Origin: Enoplolaimus lenunculus
Taxonomy: Eukaryota > Nematoda > Enoplea > Enoplida > Thoracostomopsidae
Reading direction: 5' to 3'
NCBI GenBank assembly: GCA_030248215.1
Contig: JASANG010003210.1
Location: 1 to 64,000 of the forward strand
Length of the DNA: 64,000 nucleotides
How positions within the stretch are numbered: position 1 is the first letter of the stretch; every line of letters begins with the position of its first letter. The notes beneath the pieces were generated by a model. The model did not search any database. It saw only the letters and a program-made list of their open reading frames with translations, and was not told the DNA's origin. Of this stretch, positions 10,501-22,115 are shown piece by piece. The position numbers were made by a program, and so were the translations under genes.

Positions 10501-12150
10501 ACCTAAGTGACCTTGGTACCGGGCTAAGTTAGCTTAGGTTGAGCTTTGTTGTTATTGTCCGGACTGGGGAAGGCTTTTTCTTTTCTTTTTCTTTTTCCGG
10601 TTATTTTTGGATCCAGTGACTTTTGATTGATCTGTGTATGTAAAATTTCTACAGCCCTAAAATGGGCAGTGCGGGTCCACGTTTTTCTTTTTCCTTTTTG
10701 ACCAGATCCTTTTTACCAAGAATTTATTTTTCCCCGCGCTCCGAATTTTGCCTGCCCACCGGATGGTTGAGGGAATTGCCCGCCACGGTGGTCAGAAGTT
10801 TTAACCTGGGGCAGGAAAGCGCGAGGATATGAGTCTCCTAGCCCCGACCCATGTGGCGGTTTAGTCCAGCCGTAGTTCGGCTGGCCGGCTTACTGCCAGT
10901 TAAAAGTTGGGCGACTAATGGGTCCGGTGATGACGGACTAGGATTATGAATGAAGTGCATTCCAGACCTGGGCACGGAAATCCTATCCCGAACACGACTT
11001 GGACCAACGCAGCAAGGCTCACTCTGCAAGTTATCATCGTACTGCTAGAAGATTGGGATCGCCAAGGATAGGTGGCTTATGCTTAGGTGCAGGGTCCCAA
11101 CCTTATAGTCGCCTGTTTTTGTTCCTTTTTCCGCCGGTTTTCACGCCTTAAGCTTTGTCAGTTATCAGTCAACTACACCTAAAGGTAGCTAACTGAGTTA
11201 CCCTGACTACGCCGTTAATCCGTCAAAAATCCGTGTTTCTCTCGGTTGTCCTTTATTCTCACAATCGTTTAACGATTCTGAGTGCTTTATAATCTCCTGA
11301 TCCCTTTTCAACTCCTTTTCCCGAATATTCTCCGTTTTTCCAAAAATTTTCCTTTTTCCCGACCACACTTACCAAACCAGCATTGAAACCATCGTGGTCA
11401 CCATGTGAATAGTTCGTGATTTCGGTTAAGGGTTGAAACCACCAACTCCGCGTTCAGGTCCGTATTCCAATGACGCTTATATCGCTCTGATTCAATAAAT
11501 GCAGTCGTTTTCCCTTTTATTCCCCCCAACATCGTGTTAAAGCTATATTTCAGTAAAGCACAAGTACCGAGTACACAAGTAAACGAGTAAAAATGCTTAT
11601 GCTGCCGACCTTATGTTCTCCTAATGTGCCGAAAGTTCCTTTGTTTAGGTGCTTTCCGCACGTCAACTACGATATACTTAACCCTGTTGTTCCACTAAGT
11701 CACAAGCTCACACCGTACAAAACAAATGCAAACGTAACGTGACGACTCCGTAACTCTGTAAATCCCCAAATAACCGTAAAATTCCCAAGTAAATCCCAAG
11801 TCCTACAGCCGAAACTAGCCCCGCTAGAATCGACCTATCCCAAGTAAACTCCAAGTAAAATCCCAAGATCCCCGCTAACACATACCCAAAGTATCCCAAA
11901 TTCTCCTGGTACTGCCCGAAGGCTCCGCGCTATGCGCTTTTAAAACCATCCCTGCCCCCGTTCGTTCGGGGTTTGAATCTAACGGCATTGAGTTTGTTTT
12001 AATCGGTAGCTCATTCGTTCGTTTTTGAAAGTAGACGTAATACTGGGCTGAAAGCAGTCATTTCAAGGTTCAAATAACAAAATTTCTGCCACCCACTGCC
12101 CAGTTTATGCAGACAAAGCTGTCAAACTCAACAAAGTATCAAAAACGACT
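10501..12150. other. repeat-derived stretch, no gene seen
   Basis: Moderate GC, pyrimidine-rich runs (TTTTTCTTTTTC near 10580), short hexamer pieces (GCTTAGGT) and no credible ORF. Possibly internal sequence or untranslated region of an LTR element. TCAGAAGT near 10792 resembles part of a tRNA-Leu primer-binding site, but too weakly to call. Confidence 0.3.
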
Positions 12151-12735
12151 AATTTGTGTTTATAGTCACGCGATACACACCTGCAATTGCTCTGTCTATG
12201 TCGAGTCAAGTATGTCTTATTGCACAGCTTTTGTTTATTCTTGAAGAGCCAAAAAACATTTTTTTGATGTGCTTGCTTAGAAACTGGTCAGTTTGTTTTG
12301 ATCGTTTTCACCGCCACCAAGTAAACCGGCACATGGTTGGAGTGTAACTTGTGCAAAGAAATAACTTTTTGTGGTGTTCCTCAACCCGTAGGATAGTTGG
12401 CACTAGAGCAAACAAAACAATAAAAGTGCGAATAAGAATTATGGTCCGAAGGGAATGCGATGTCTGTGGTTAAAATAGTTTAAGTTCTGAGACTTTTGTT
12501 AAGGCTTCGTTCGCCAACACTTGGCAGAACCAAGTCGCTGACTTTATTCACAACATCGTAGAGTCAACAAATTTAAATCCATATTTTCAAAATTGCAATG
12601 TATTTGGGTTTTTCATACTTCGTAACACGTAGTTGAAATCTACAAAGTATCTTGCTGAAAATTTCTACCAATTCTTACTCAGAAAAAATATTCAAAAATT
12701 CTACCGTAAACTTCAATTTTTCGTCACATGTAAAA
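12151..12735. other. no gene seen
   Basis: AT-rich spacer. Part of it (about 12150-12240) has a loose resemblance to 59590-59670, suggesting a shared old repeat. Confidence 0.3.
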
Positions 12736-12910
12736 AATCAGGGGTGGAACGTTTTTCAATGGGACTGCAATAGAGTAAGCTCGAACTTTAGACTTTTTTT
12801 GCTTGGCTTAGGCTTAGGCTTAGGCATAGTAATATGCTAATTCTTACGCTTAAAGTTTAGGCTTAGGCTTAAACTTAATACGCTTAGGAATATGCTTATA
12901 ATACTGTTCC
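12736..12910 (-). mobile_element. TTAGGC-bearing MITE-like element, diverged copy
   Basis: Begins GGGGTGGAACGTTTTTCA, then an AGAGTAAGC block, and carries about three tandem TTAGGC units plus degenerate ones (12799-12890). The same order of blocks occurs inverted at 26963-27131, so this is a copy of the same dispersed family. The right end is unclear. Confidence 0.5.
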
Positions 12911-13469
12911 GTTTGTGTCCTATACACTAAAAAATATTTCTAACCGATCAGCTCAGCACAAAAATAACAGAATTTCCCGTATTTCTATAACAAAAACGGA
13001 CACATATTTTTACCGGGAACAGTTTTCCGATTACACCATGGTTTGAGGTTTCTTTTCGAGCTATAAAAATGAAGGAATGGAACATATATTTAAATAAACG
13101 TCTAAATTTTGGGAATTTTTTTCAATGAATATTTTATAATTACGACAATAAACGTGCAGTAGTCGGTTATATTCATTCAACCACAGTTGACATTTCAGAG
13201 CAGTTTACACAAAATGTGCCGTACTCTTTTATTTCAGCCAATGTGTGTTCTCTATAAAATGGATCACGCTCAATCATTCAGTTAGACCATCAAAAACAGT
13301 CGCAAATGTGACTGTATTAGTCGAAAACGGTGATTTTCACGAAATTCGGAAAAAAATTCATTTTGACTCATAAGGCGTCCCACAAGATTTACTATGTACA
13401 GTCTACAGAAAATGTTTTGGATATGGACATGATTATCTGAATAAAAAATATAAACTTCAACGCCCACGT

Positions 13470-13645
13470 TCTGAAGTGTGGGCCATTTCTCTGCAGGACT
13501 TCAAAAGAGTAAGCCTTAAGATTCAGATTAAATTTTTGCTTAGGCTTTGGCTCAGACTTAGGCTTTGGTTCAATTATATGCTTATTCATACGCTTGGACT
13601 CAAGTTAGGAAAGTTTGTTTACAAAGACTTAATAATGCATAAGTT
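13470..13645 (-). mobile_element. TTAGGC-bearing element, degraded copy
   Basis: Starts GTGGGCCATTTCTCTGCAGG, then AAAAGAGTAAGCCTTAAG and degenerate GCTTAGGCTTTGG tracts. It has the block order of the 12736 copy but many substitutions. Confidence 0.4.
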
Positions 13646-14274
13646 ACTGCAAATATTTAAGCAGATGGTTGTGGCGTCAGAAGCTAATTAATGTTTTATG
13701 TTTTGATTTCAACCGATAGCTTCAAAGCTGCCATCAAAACCTAATTTTTTTCTGTTTCTAAGAATAACACAGTTGGTCAATGAAGTTATATACTTAACTG
13801 TTGGTAGATACGACAGTTGTAAAACGTGCTAATGAGATAGAAATTAACTGAAATTGTTTTTTGGTGCTTTGCTAAAAACGAGATTAGCACTGGAATGTGA
13901 AATGACGTCTGTTTTATTGATCAATTATTAACAATATATATACCTTTTACTTTAACGCACATTTACGCAGAAAAAGATAACATATATTGTTAAAATGACA
14001 AGTTCATAAAAGCTTTTAGCATTTAAAGTAACTAAGTAATGTGGTTTCAAATTTGCAACTCTAAAATATTCATCATTACACTTGTTAGGAATATTTCTAA
14101 TTTGCATATATATGCAGTCGCTTGTTGATGTATGAAACTATCATTACAACTGTTGGAACGCTGCTCGAAATACGTATGTGGGTTAAAAGTGGGGCGTTCC
14201 AGCTTTAAAAATATGGATAAACAAAATTATCTAATTGATTTTAGTATGTTTAACTGTACCGGAAATACTGCTTC
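13646..14274. other. AT-rich intergenic, no gene seen
   Basis: No open frame with coding character, no recognisable RNA gene or repeat boundary. Confidence 0.4.
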
Positions 14275-14485
14275 CAAGGGCGGATTTAGAGAGGGGCCGG
14301 ATGAGTAAAGACTCGCCGCCGTCAGAACATTCTTTCATCATAAAATGATAAGGTTCATATCTTGCAAATTGCAGCTTTTGTGCTGCGAACATTGAGTTCG
14401 GCTTCCCTCTCGCTTGACTCGCGAGATTATTTCAAATACATGATGCGCGCAACCCTGACGGAATCTTCTGGATCCGCCATCGATT
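14275..14485. mobile_element. hAT-like MITE, diverged
   Basis: The left end CCAAGGGCGGATTTAGA and the right end, read in reverse as CGATGGCGGATCCAGA, form imperfect inverted repeats of the GGCGGATCCA type also found at 15761. About 210 bp; no coding capacity. No target duplication visible. Confidence 0.45.
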
Positions 14486-15760
14486 GTTGAATGTTGCTGT
14501 GCATACAGCTACACCGTTTGGCTTGAAGCAGTTTCACGATTATAACTCACCGTAAATGTAAAGAAACTAGTCCAGAAACTCATAATGGACACACCAATCA
14601 ATTGGAAGAAAATCTAAATATGCTAATTCGAGTTCTCACTGTGAACTGAAACACATTGCATCACATTGCCACGACATCATCGGGTTAACACTCATTCATA
14701 TGATTAGACACATGCTTCATTTGTTTGTTACATTGGCTTTTTATCATGTGAGGCCGCGAATGCATTGGCCATAACATTTACGGTATCTCAAATGAAATGT
14801 ATGTGATTGAAACACTACGTTTAATTGCCTCCACACCACTGGACTAATGCTTTCTAGCGCAATATTACATCAAGCAGTTTGTTCCAGAACTGGATCGTGT
14901 CTAACTTGTGAACAGGAAGTACTGAGCAGAAGTAGGAAAAATACCGCAAACGAAAAACAAGTAGTCACATTTTTAAGAAACATTTATTTTGGAACCGATA
15001 CAACGTATATGATCGCACAATACCACACGTGTAATTATTCGAAATTTAGCAGGAATTAACAGAAGCAAGCAAGGTTTTAGAAATCAAGATCGAATTTCGT
15101 TGCGTTTCTTGTCAATCGAACAATTGTAGCATTAGTACAAGGGTTGCAGAACTAAAGAATTACTGCAAATGATTCACAATTAACAACGAGCACAAAAACA
15201 GGTTTTGGTTCGTTCGTTCTACGGGTCTTTTCTGTTATTCTCCAACGTTTGTCTAAAAATGGTCAGATTTCAAAAACTATTGCATATTTCAGGTTCTTAT
15301 GCCCTTCATCGGTCCCTTCACACCCAAATTTGATTTTTTGTAAACTTCGATTTTTGGGGTACCAAGGTGCTCCTTTAGTACCCAAAATTAATCGCCAACC
15401 AGCTTAACAACTATTATATAGCATTAAAATTCAGCTTGAAATTTTTCACAATTATAATACGTCTGGGTAGGGAACAAGACTTAGTTCAGCAACGAACTCG
15501 GCAAAGGATATGCATTTTTAGCCGAAACCGATATTCGGTTACCACTGCTTCGCAATATTTCTTTGAAAACGGTTGCCCATACATGCGACAGTAATCTGCA
15601 TCATAAACCTTTTCCCAAATATGTGCATGTCTAATTAAATTAAGGCCTACGGTTGATTTTTGACGAACACTAAACTAGAATCAAGCACAAAACAGAATTC
15701 CAGTTTAGAAGTATGTCAATACACATTTCAACTGATTTGACTTTATTGCATGATTGAACC
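14486..15760. other. AT-rich intergenic, no gene seen
   Basis: Only short chance frames. Confidence 0.4.
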
Positions 15761-15937
15761 CAGTGGCGGATCCAGGATCTTAAAATGGGGGGGCCAAAAT
15801 TTCACAGGTAATAAACTTACTTTTGATCCATACACAAACCGCGAACTATTGTCACAAAATTGCTATATTGTTTTTGTCGAGATGCTGTTGGGGGGGGGGG
15901 GCACGGCCGGGGTGTCCCCCCCATGGATCCGCCATTG
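15761..15937. mobile_element. hAT-like MITE with 8-bp target duplication
   Basis: A 177-bp element with inverted ends CAGTGGCGGATCCA / TGGATCCGCCATTG, flanked by the 8-bp direct repeat ATTGAACC at 15753-15760 and 15938-15945. An 8-bp duplication and CA(G/A)TGG ends fit the hAT superfamily. Internally it has G- and C-runs (GGGGGGGGGGG near 15892) and no transposase. The intact duplication suggests a relatively recent insertion. Confidence 0.8.
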
Positions 15938-16539
15938 ATTGAACCTAAGCTGTGGCTAAGCTTTAAAATCGTTCTGTTTTGATCATTTTAAATTTACTTG
16001 TACAGGCACAGTGGTAATATTTTGATGGAAAAACGATTTTGGCTTAATACAATTAATTATTCAGCATTGTTTTGATCGCCTCATATGCAGAGAATTGCGA
16101 ACAAAAGAGGGCCTGAGGGACTTCAACCGCTCCCTCACTTTGTATTCATTTATGTTAATAAACATTCTGCCTTATTTAATAATCATTTAGTTGAAGGTTG
16201 GTCATTGATGTATGCAGCAAAACCAATATTTTAGCCGATTTTTCGATGCCAGCTTCAACAAATTTTTCGGTAACTTCCATACAAAATCCCATATATATAG
16301 TGTGCGTCTTTGAAGTAAACTTCATCACCAAATTTTTCTTTCATGAACCCGCTTCAGATCTAAACAATGTTTTAAATGTAACGCAAATGACCTGAAAACT
16401 AATGAGATATGGTAGTGTAATACCCACAAATCTCTCAAGTCGTATACAAGGGTAGAGTAGTTAAGTGATACATCTCCTTTCGAAATTTCTGTAATCTTCA
16501 ATTAAACAACATTGTAAAGTTTCTTACAACAGGACACAC

Positions 16540-16695
16540 TCCCGTAGCCAGCTCACCTTGGTAGTGGGCGCTGAAAATTTTTCAGGAGGGCATTCAAATG
16601 TTTTTAATGACACGCATGCAAAGTTGAAAATGTTCTAGAGGGAGCCTAAAAATTTCCAGGTGCTCCGCCACCCCTGCCCCCCTTGGCTATGGTTA
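16540..16695. mobile_element. short inverted-repeat element, likely MITE
   Basis: CCGTAGCCAGCTCACC at the left and, reversed, CCATAGCCAAGGGGGGCA at the right form imperfect terminal inverted repeats around about 150 bp of non-coding sequence. CGTAGCCA-type ends are common on hAT/MITE families. No target duplication seen. Confidence 0.4.
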
Positions 16696-17260
16696 CACAA
16701 ATTCTAATGATTTGATTCTAACTCACAATGAGTTGAATCCGCTCAGAAGCGTGAGCTCTGAATAAGGTCTTTCAGAAAGCAGAAACTCTGAATTGATTAA
16801 ACTCATCCTGACTGATTCAATTCATCAGGAATTAAATCAGCTCTGAGTGAGTTAACTAACAGCGTAGAGAGAACAAAAAAACATTTTAAATGGCAATAGA
16901 ATATCAGTATTCCGGTTATTAAAGAACAAGGAATATTTTACTGCAAATGTCCTCTCAAACAATTAAAATATGTAGCAGATAAATATAACAAAGGTACCAA
17001 GGATCATTATAACACGACATGACAACCCATGAAGCAGCATTCTTAATCGTTTGAATGACTTTGATGAACCGTTTTTAATGCATTTGGCTTGTGTATTGAA
17101 ACAAAATTTCTGAAAATAATTACAAGATATGTCAGGCAGAAAAAAATAGAAGGGGTGGGTCCGGAGAGATCGTAATGCGGGGTTCACGTTATAAATGGGC
17201 AGGTCGGTTCCGTTTTGTCCCATTCTACATATTGAGGCCATTGTAGCAAAGGTTTACACG

Positions 17261-17335
17261 GCTGTGGAGCTCAGTGGTTGCAGCAGCGGACCGATAATCC
17301 GTACGTCGTGGTTTCGACCCCACCGCATCCGCAGC
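17261..17335 (+). tRNA. tRNA-Ile(GAT)-like sequence, possibly pseudogene
   Basis: 75 nt fold as a cloverleaf. The acceptor stem pairs GCTGTGG with CCGCAGC (7 bp, one G-U). The D arm GCTC..CAGC has 3 pairs. The anticodon stem is GCGGA/TCCGT with loop CCGATAA, giving anticodon GAT (Ile). The T region carries GGTTTCGACCCC. A box-like TGGAGCTCAGTGG and B box are present, and a T5 run at 17340-17344 would stop RNA polymerase III. Oddities: the T loop looks one base too long, the T stem has only four pairs, and extra bases precede the 3' acceptor strand. It may therefore be a decayed gene or the head of a tRNA-derived SINE. Confidence 0.5.
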
Positions 17336-17394
17336 AAACTTTTTGTGAAGGGCTCTATATGGTACTGCTAACTTAGAATCACATGATTATTTTA

Positions 17395-17765
17395 AAAATG
17401 TCTACTGAGTCAGTTACAAAACTAGGTTTGCGTGTGGCGGAATATCATATGATACTAACAGATACGTGCCGTTAGTAACATATCATATTACGAGACAATG
17501 CAAATAACAATATTAATAATATGGCGGGATTTTAAATTTTGGCGGGAAATTTAAATGTTGGGGAAAATTTCAAAATTTGGCAGGAAAATTCAAATTTTGC
17601 GGAAACATTCAAATTTTGGCGGATTGTCTTCTGATACGTCTTAAACTACATAATGGAATCATATGATACAATTAAACTGTATAGTAAAATATCATATGAT
17701 ACCCCAAATCCTTCTTGCTGAAGATCATATCATATGATATTCACCAATTTGTCTGATAGTGTCAC
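17395..17765. repeat. ATCATATGAT palindromes around a short tandem repeat
   Basis: Several copies of the palindromic word TATCATATGATA flank a block (17520-17625) of about five degenerate 18-20 bp units of the form AAATTTTGGCGGGAAA. The arrangement suggests a short inverted-repeat element with an internal array. No coding capacity. Confidence 0.45.
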
Positions 17766-18254
17766 GAGACAGTCAAACACTTGTATGTTGAATTAACCTT
17801 TGTGCCCGTGCTTTGTATACGAATATCATAAGATATTCGACTTTTGTCTGTCCGTATCATAAGTAAGTTACATAGATGATGAGTCAGTGTCACGGTCAAA
17901 CATATAATTGCTATTATAGTGCATAAAGCTTCGTTTTAATTTTAGTCTTATGAGCAGGGATAGGTCCGAATTCCTTGGAGCCACCCCCTGCACACGCCAC
18001 CGATTCCAGGGTATAATTTACAAAACCCTACATAATAAAGAAGAAATACGAAATATCAGAAATCGAAAAATAACCTGAGTTTGAAGATTTCGTTGGAGAT
18101 TTTCAATATTTTTTATCACCAGAATTGAACCACGTTTTTCACGTGCGGGGTTTTTTTCTATTTTTATGTGTTAAAATGTCATTGCAGGCTTACAAAGAAC
18201 GACCAATCAGCTTTCTTTCAGTCGTTTTATGTACTATAAAATAAGTTTAAAATA

Positions 18255-18725
18255 ATGATATTTGCTAAATTTTATAGTTTGAAGTCAATAATTGTACTAA
18301 CCGCTATTACAGCGATTGTGGTGCTTCTTGGGTCCTCACAAACTGACGCAGCAGTACATCATGGGATCGCTCGCGAAACCAGTAACGTGCGGCTTGGGAT
18401 GAAACCAAGCGTTGAAGCGCCGAAATTTCACAAACAATTGATTTGGATCATACCTAATTCTAGTATTCATCCACGTATGAAATCAAAACTAACCCGTGGC
18501 GTTGAGCAATCTTCCGTTCGCAAACGAGCCAGACCTCTCGTACGACATATCTTTGATCAAGAACTACCACAAGTACAGCCACAATTAGCACCAAATTATT
18601 TGTCCGGCCTCGCAACTGATATGAAAAGCATCGGCAACGACAGAGACGCGGGAATCAATTGGGATGCTTTATTTAGCGCAATTGATTATGTTGAAAATCT
18701 GCAACAGACTGGCGGCGTTCGCTAA
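18255..18725 (+). CDS. small secreted protein/peptide precursor, unknown family
   Basis: A 156-residue single-exon frame from ATG 18255 to TAA. Residues 1-33 form a signal peptide with a long hydrophobic core (SIIVLTAITAIVVLLG) and a likely cleavage after TDAA. The mature part is basic, has no cysteine, and contains a tribasic site (VRKRARP, about residue 90) where a prohormone convertase could cut, leaving a C-terminal peptide of about 65 residues. This suggests a secreted peptide precursor; no known hormone is recognised. TATAAAATA at 18235 is only 20 bp upstream of the ATG, too close to be its promoter. The first downstream AATAAA is at 19130, so a hairpin MITE would fall in the 3' UTR. 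Confidence 0.55.
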   Translation: MIFAKFYSLKSIIVLTAITAIVVLLGSSQTDAAVHHGIARETSNVRLGMKPSVEAPKFHKQLIWIIPNSSIHPRMKSKLTRGVEQSSVRKRARPLVRHIFDQELPQVQPQLAPNYLSGLATDMKSIGNDRDAGINWDALFSAIDYVENLQQTGGVR

Positions 18726-18853
18726 GAAAGTAAACAGTGAACAATGTCGAAAATTGTCATAGCTGATAGTTTAAGAAAGTGACACTTTTTTGAGTCCATC
18801 TTTATTTTCCCACGCAAAAAGCTCCTTCCATGGATGTTGCCTACCTTACCATA

Positions 18854-18996
18854 CACTGTAAAAAATGGAGAGTCAAATTGACTCTCTCGGAAACAGGCTT
18901 TTTCTGACTACGCAAACTGAGTCAATTGACTCAGTTTGCGTAGTCAGGAAAAGCCTGTTTTCGAGAGAGTCAATTTGACTCCCCATTTATACAGTG
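18854..18996. mobile_element. near-perfect hairpin MITE
   Basis: 143 bp that is almost one long palindrome. Ends CACTGTA...ATACAGTG pair throughout, including GAGTCAAATTGACTC, AACAGGCTTTT and a perfect 44-bp core centred on GTCAATTGAC. No target duplication is obvious. It lies about 130 bp past the stop of the 18255 gene and is absent elsewhere in the window. Confidence 0.75.
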
Positions 18997-21080
18997 CAAT
19001 GCTCACACGTTTAATAGGCTTTAGAAGTTATGCTCTGACTTTTGGTTAAGTTTAGGTTTACGCTCATGTTTAACAGTATGAGCAGTAAACTTTTGGCTCT
19101 ATTGAATTAATACTGTTGTTTTATTGGTAAATAAATTTAAGTATACATTCTTTATGATGATTTTAATGATTCGGATTGCTGACACCATCAATCTCAACTA
19201 AATATTCTGTTTTTCTCGTCAAACAATTTGTCTAATTTAAATAGTTTCTAATGCAAGGGCATGTTCGTTAATAAGCAATTGTTACGATTCAAGTACTTAT
19301 CATAAGAGGTAGTGCATATGTTCATTCTTGATCAAATTGCGTTTGCTATGACAACAATGCTGCAATGCAAATAATACTTACAGCTTAGCATTACACAAAA
19401 AACGCCTCGATATATTCGCGGCACCAGTTGGAAAATTAACCCAGCGGAGCAACTGGTCATAGCGATGGGTGTCTGGGCGTCTTAACCTCCCTGGAAAAAT
19501 TTTGTCTCAATTGATAATGTTCAACCTTGCTTGTAGGTCAACGAAAACCATCCCATACCTTTTTTGACAAATTTTCAGCCCCCCTAGCAATGAGAACTGA
19601 ATACGGCCCTGTTAAGCGCACTTCTTTTAATAACGATTATAGTGAAAGATATACTGCAGCCATACGGAAAACTATGTCGTATGCCTTCTTGTTCTTATCT
19701 TATCAATGAAAACTTAAATTCCGTAATCATCAGTGGCCGATCCAGAAACGTTTCCCGTGGGCTGGCGCTAACAGTAGTAATAAACTCGCTAAAATCAAAC
19801 TGAAAAAATCTTGACGCCATTCACCGACAAAAATACATAAAATTTGAAACGTTTTGAATGCCTATATATACCTACACGGCTGACGACGTTCGCTAGCGGT
19901 GATGGTTGAAACAAATCCTGTCCAGTAAAACGTTTGTATTCGGTCCTGTACGAAAAAAGAAGCGTCACTGTTTTTGCTGTGGGTAAACGTTTTTCCGTTG
20001 CTTTCCGTAGCACAAATAACAGGTAATGTCCCGGTTGTTCGAAATCTCTCAAACCAGAACACGAAATAAATCACAAAATTCGACGTTTGTACTACGCGCA
20101 TGTTTATATTTAATGACGGGTTAATATTTAGCCATCAAATTTAGGCCAGTGTTGTGCTCGCGCAGCGCCGTTTCGCATCACACCGAATGCTATCAATGTT
20201 ACAACCTGTTTGTCATACCGAGTAAATGATTTTTGACCTTTGCAGGCAATAAATGCTCTGGGATATAATCCATGCATGATGGTTTTTAGTTTCTGATTCA
20301 AATCGATTTGTAAAGCTTGCAGAACTGGAAGTTTTTTGCATGACCTAGCTGACAGCTAAATTAGACGTTTATGCTGACTAAATCGGAATCATCAATACGC
20401 GCACAACAGACTAAAGTTAAATAGCTCCAACAGAAAAATGACAAGAAATAATGATTGCGCTGCATCTGGTTTTGGGGGCGCTAAGTCTATCTGTCTAAAT
20501 ATTAGCGGTATAAGTAACTAGATATCAAGGTTCCACCGGAATTCCTGTTCCGACCGGAATTCGTGCAAAACTATAATTTATGTTCCTGTTCCGACGTTAA
20601 ATGACACAGGAAACAGAATTTTTACGGTTTCGTGGCAAATTGTGCTGAATAAACTTAGAAATATAAATTATTTGCTTAAACAAACTCAGCTTTTTTCACA
20701 ACGTGCATTTCGTGTGCACATCTTATGTTACTCGACGCATGTTTTAAAATATCTTAAAAACTGACTAAATGAAAACGTCAAAAAGCCGGTGAGTATAGCC
20801 TTTTTCGTTTTGAATTATGACTGTTTAGCTGTAATTTGGCGGAACAATATATTTGTAACTTTTTCTGGTTAAGTAGGTACTCCTCCTGTTCCACCTGTAA
20901 ACATAAGCTATTGTTCCTTTTCTTGCTTGCTGTAGAAATGTAGTCCATGTTGGAACCCTAACTTATATACGTTAATTTTTGAATTTAACACATGCATTCG
21001 TAACTAGTGCACAAAAATTTGACTTATTCCAGAACCAAATATGAGTTCGAAACTTTGAAGCATACTTAAGTTTTGAAAGT
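18997..21080. other. intergenic, no gene seen
   Basis: Short overlapping frames on both strands without coding character. A fragment CAGTGGCCGATCCAGAAACG (19732-19751) resembles a hAT MITE end without a partner. GTTCCTGTTCCGAC words repeat around 20545-20595. Confidence 0.4.
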
Positions 21081-21524
21081 GCTGTAGGGATCCGAACTAG
21101 AGGGGAGAATGATATTTATTTTGACTCTCCAGAGGAAACCTTCCTGTTATTCGGTTACGGACTGTTATTTATTTTTAACCCACGCTCCGCCACCATTCGT
21201 TACTGATATATATCCGGTACTGCAACTATCCGTTGAATTAAACGGTTTTTGCCTTGCATCAAAAGCTTGAACGATAATGCAAGGTTATACTTAAGAATGT
21301 ACTTTCAAAAATTAAGTAAGTTTCAAAGTTTCAAACTCAAATTATTTGGTCCTGGAGTCATTTAGTAAATAATATAGGATGGGGATTGATGTTTATTTGA
21401 CATCTCCATTTGTAATCCACGTGTTATTTGGTAACGGGCGGTTATTGAGCGAGGCGAAACTCCGAGCGAAGCTCGGAGATTTGCGAAGCGTTTTATGTTT
21501 TGTACTTGGCGGTAGAAAGGTGGA

Positions 21525-21577
21525 TGTCCATCCGTCCGTCTGTCCGTCTGTCCGTCTATCCGTCTGTCCGTCCGAAA
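21525..21577. repeat. CCGTCTGT microsatellite
   Basis: About six tandem units of CCGTCTGT/CCGTCCGT. Confidence 0.8.
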
Positions 21578-21605
21578 AGAATCTCAAGAACGGTTGCATA
21601 ATTAA

Positions 21606-22115
21606 TTAGCCTAAATTAGGACTTTCCACAATATTTCACTGATTATTACAGTTATATATAAGCAATCTAATTTTAGCATTAAAGGGTTTTTGGGTGCGAG
21701 GAATCTGCGTAGACTGTTTATAAACCTCCAAAATCGATAATTGAGCAGTTAGCTAATAGATAATTTGCATATTAGCATAGTTTATAAGCCTAAATTAGGA
21801 CTTTTTACCATATTTCCCTAATTATTAAGGTTAAAAACAATATAATTTCAGCACTAAAGGGTTTTTTGGTGCGAGGAATTTGAATAAATAGTTTACAAAC
21901 ATCCATAACCAATAATTGAATAGTTGGCTAATAGATAATTTGCATATTAGCTTAATTGACAAGACAAAACTAGGACTTTTTGAATTATTCCAAAAATTAT
22001 AGAGTGGCTGAAGGTTTTTTGGGTGCGAGGAATCGGAGGAAATTGTTTACAAACCTCCAAAACCGATAAATGAATAGTTAGCTAACAACTAATTTGCATA
22101 TTACCTTAATTGCTT
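21606..22115. repeat. tandem repeat of about 170 bp, 3 copies
   Basis: Three head-to-tail units, each with the order TTAGGACTTTT, AAAGGGTTTTTTGGTGCGAGG, GTTTACAAACCTCCA, GATAATTTGCATATTA. Units begin near 21606, 21785 and 21961 and differ by about 15-25% by eye. Confidence 0.75.

Noticed and set aside
10785-10800. tRNA-Leu-type primer binding site (TGGTCAGAAGT)
   Set aside because: Only about eight matching bases next to one another, and no LTR end immediately before it.
12799-12890. A true telomere or chromosome end
   Set aside because: TTAGGC tracts are short, scattered, in both orientations and embedded in element sequence; none is terminal.
18235-18243. TATAAAATA as promoter of the 18255 gene
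   Set aside because: Only 20 bp before the ATG, so transcription would begin inside the coding region.
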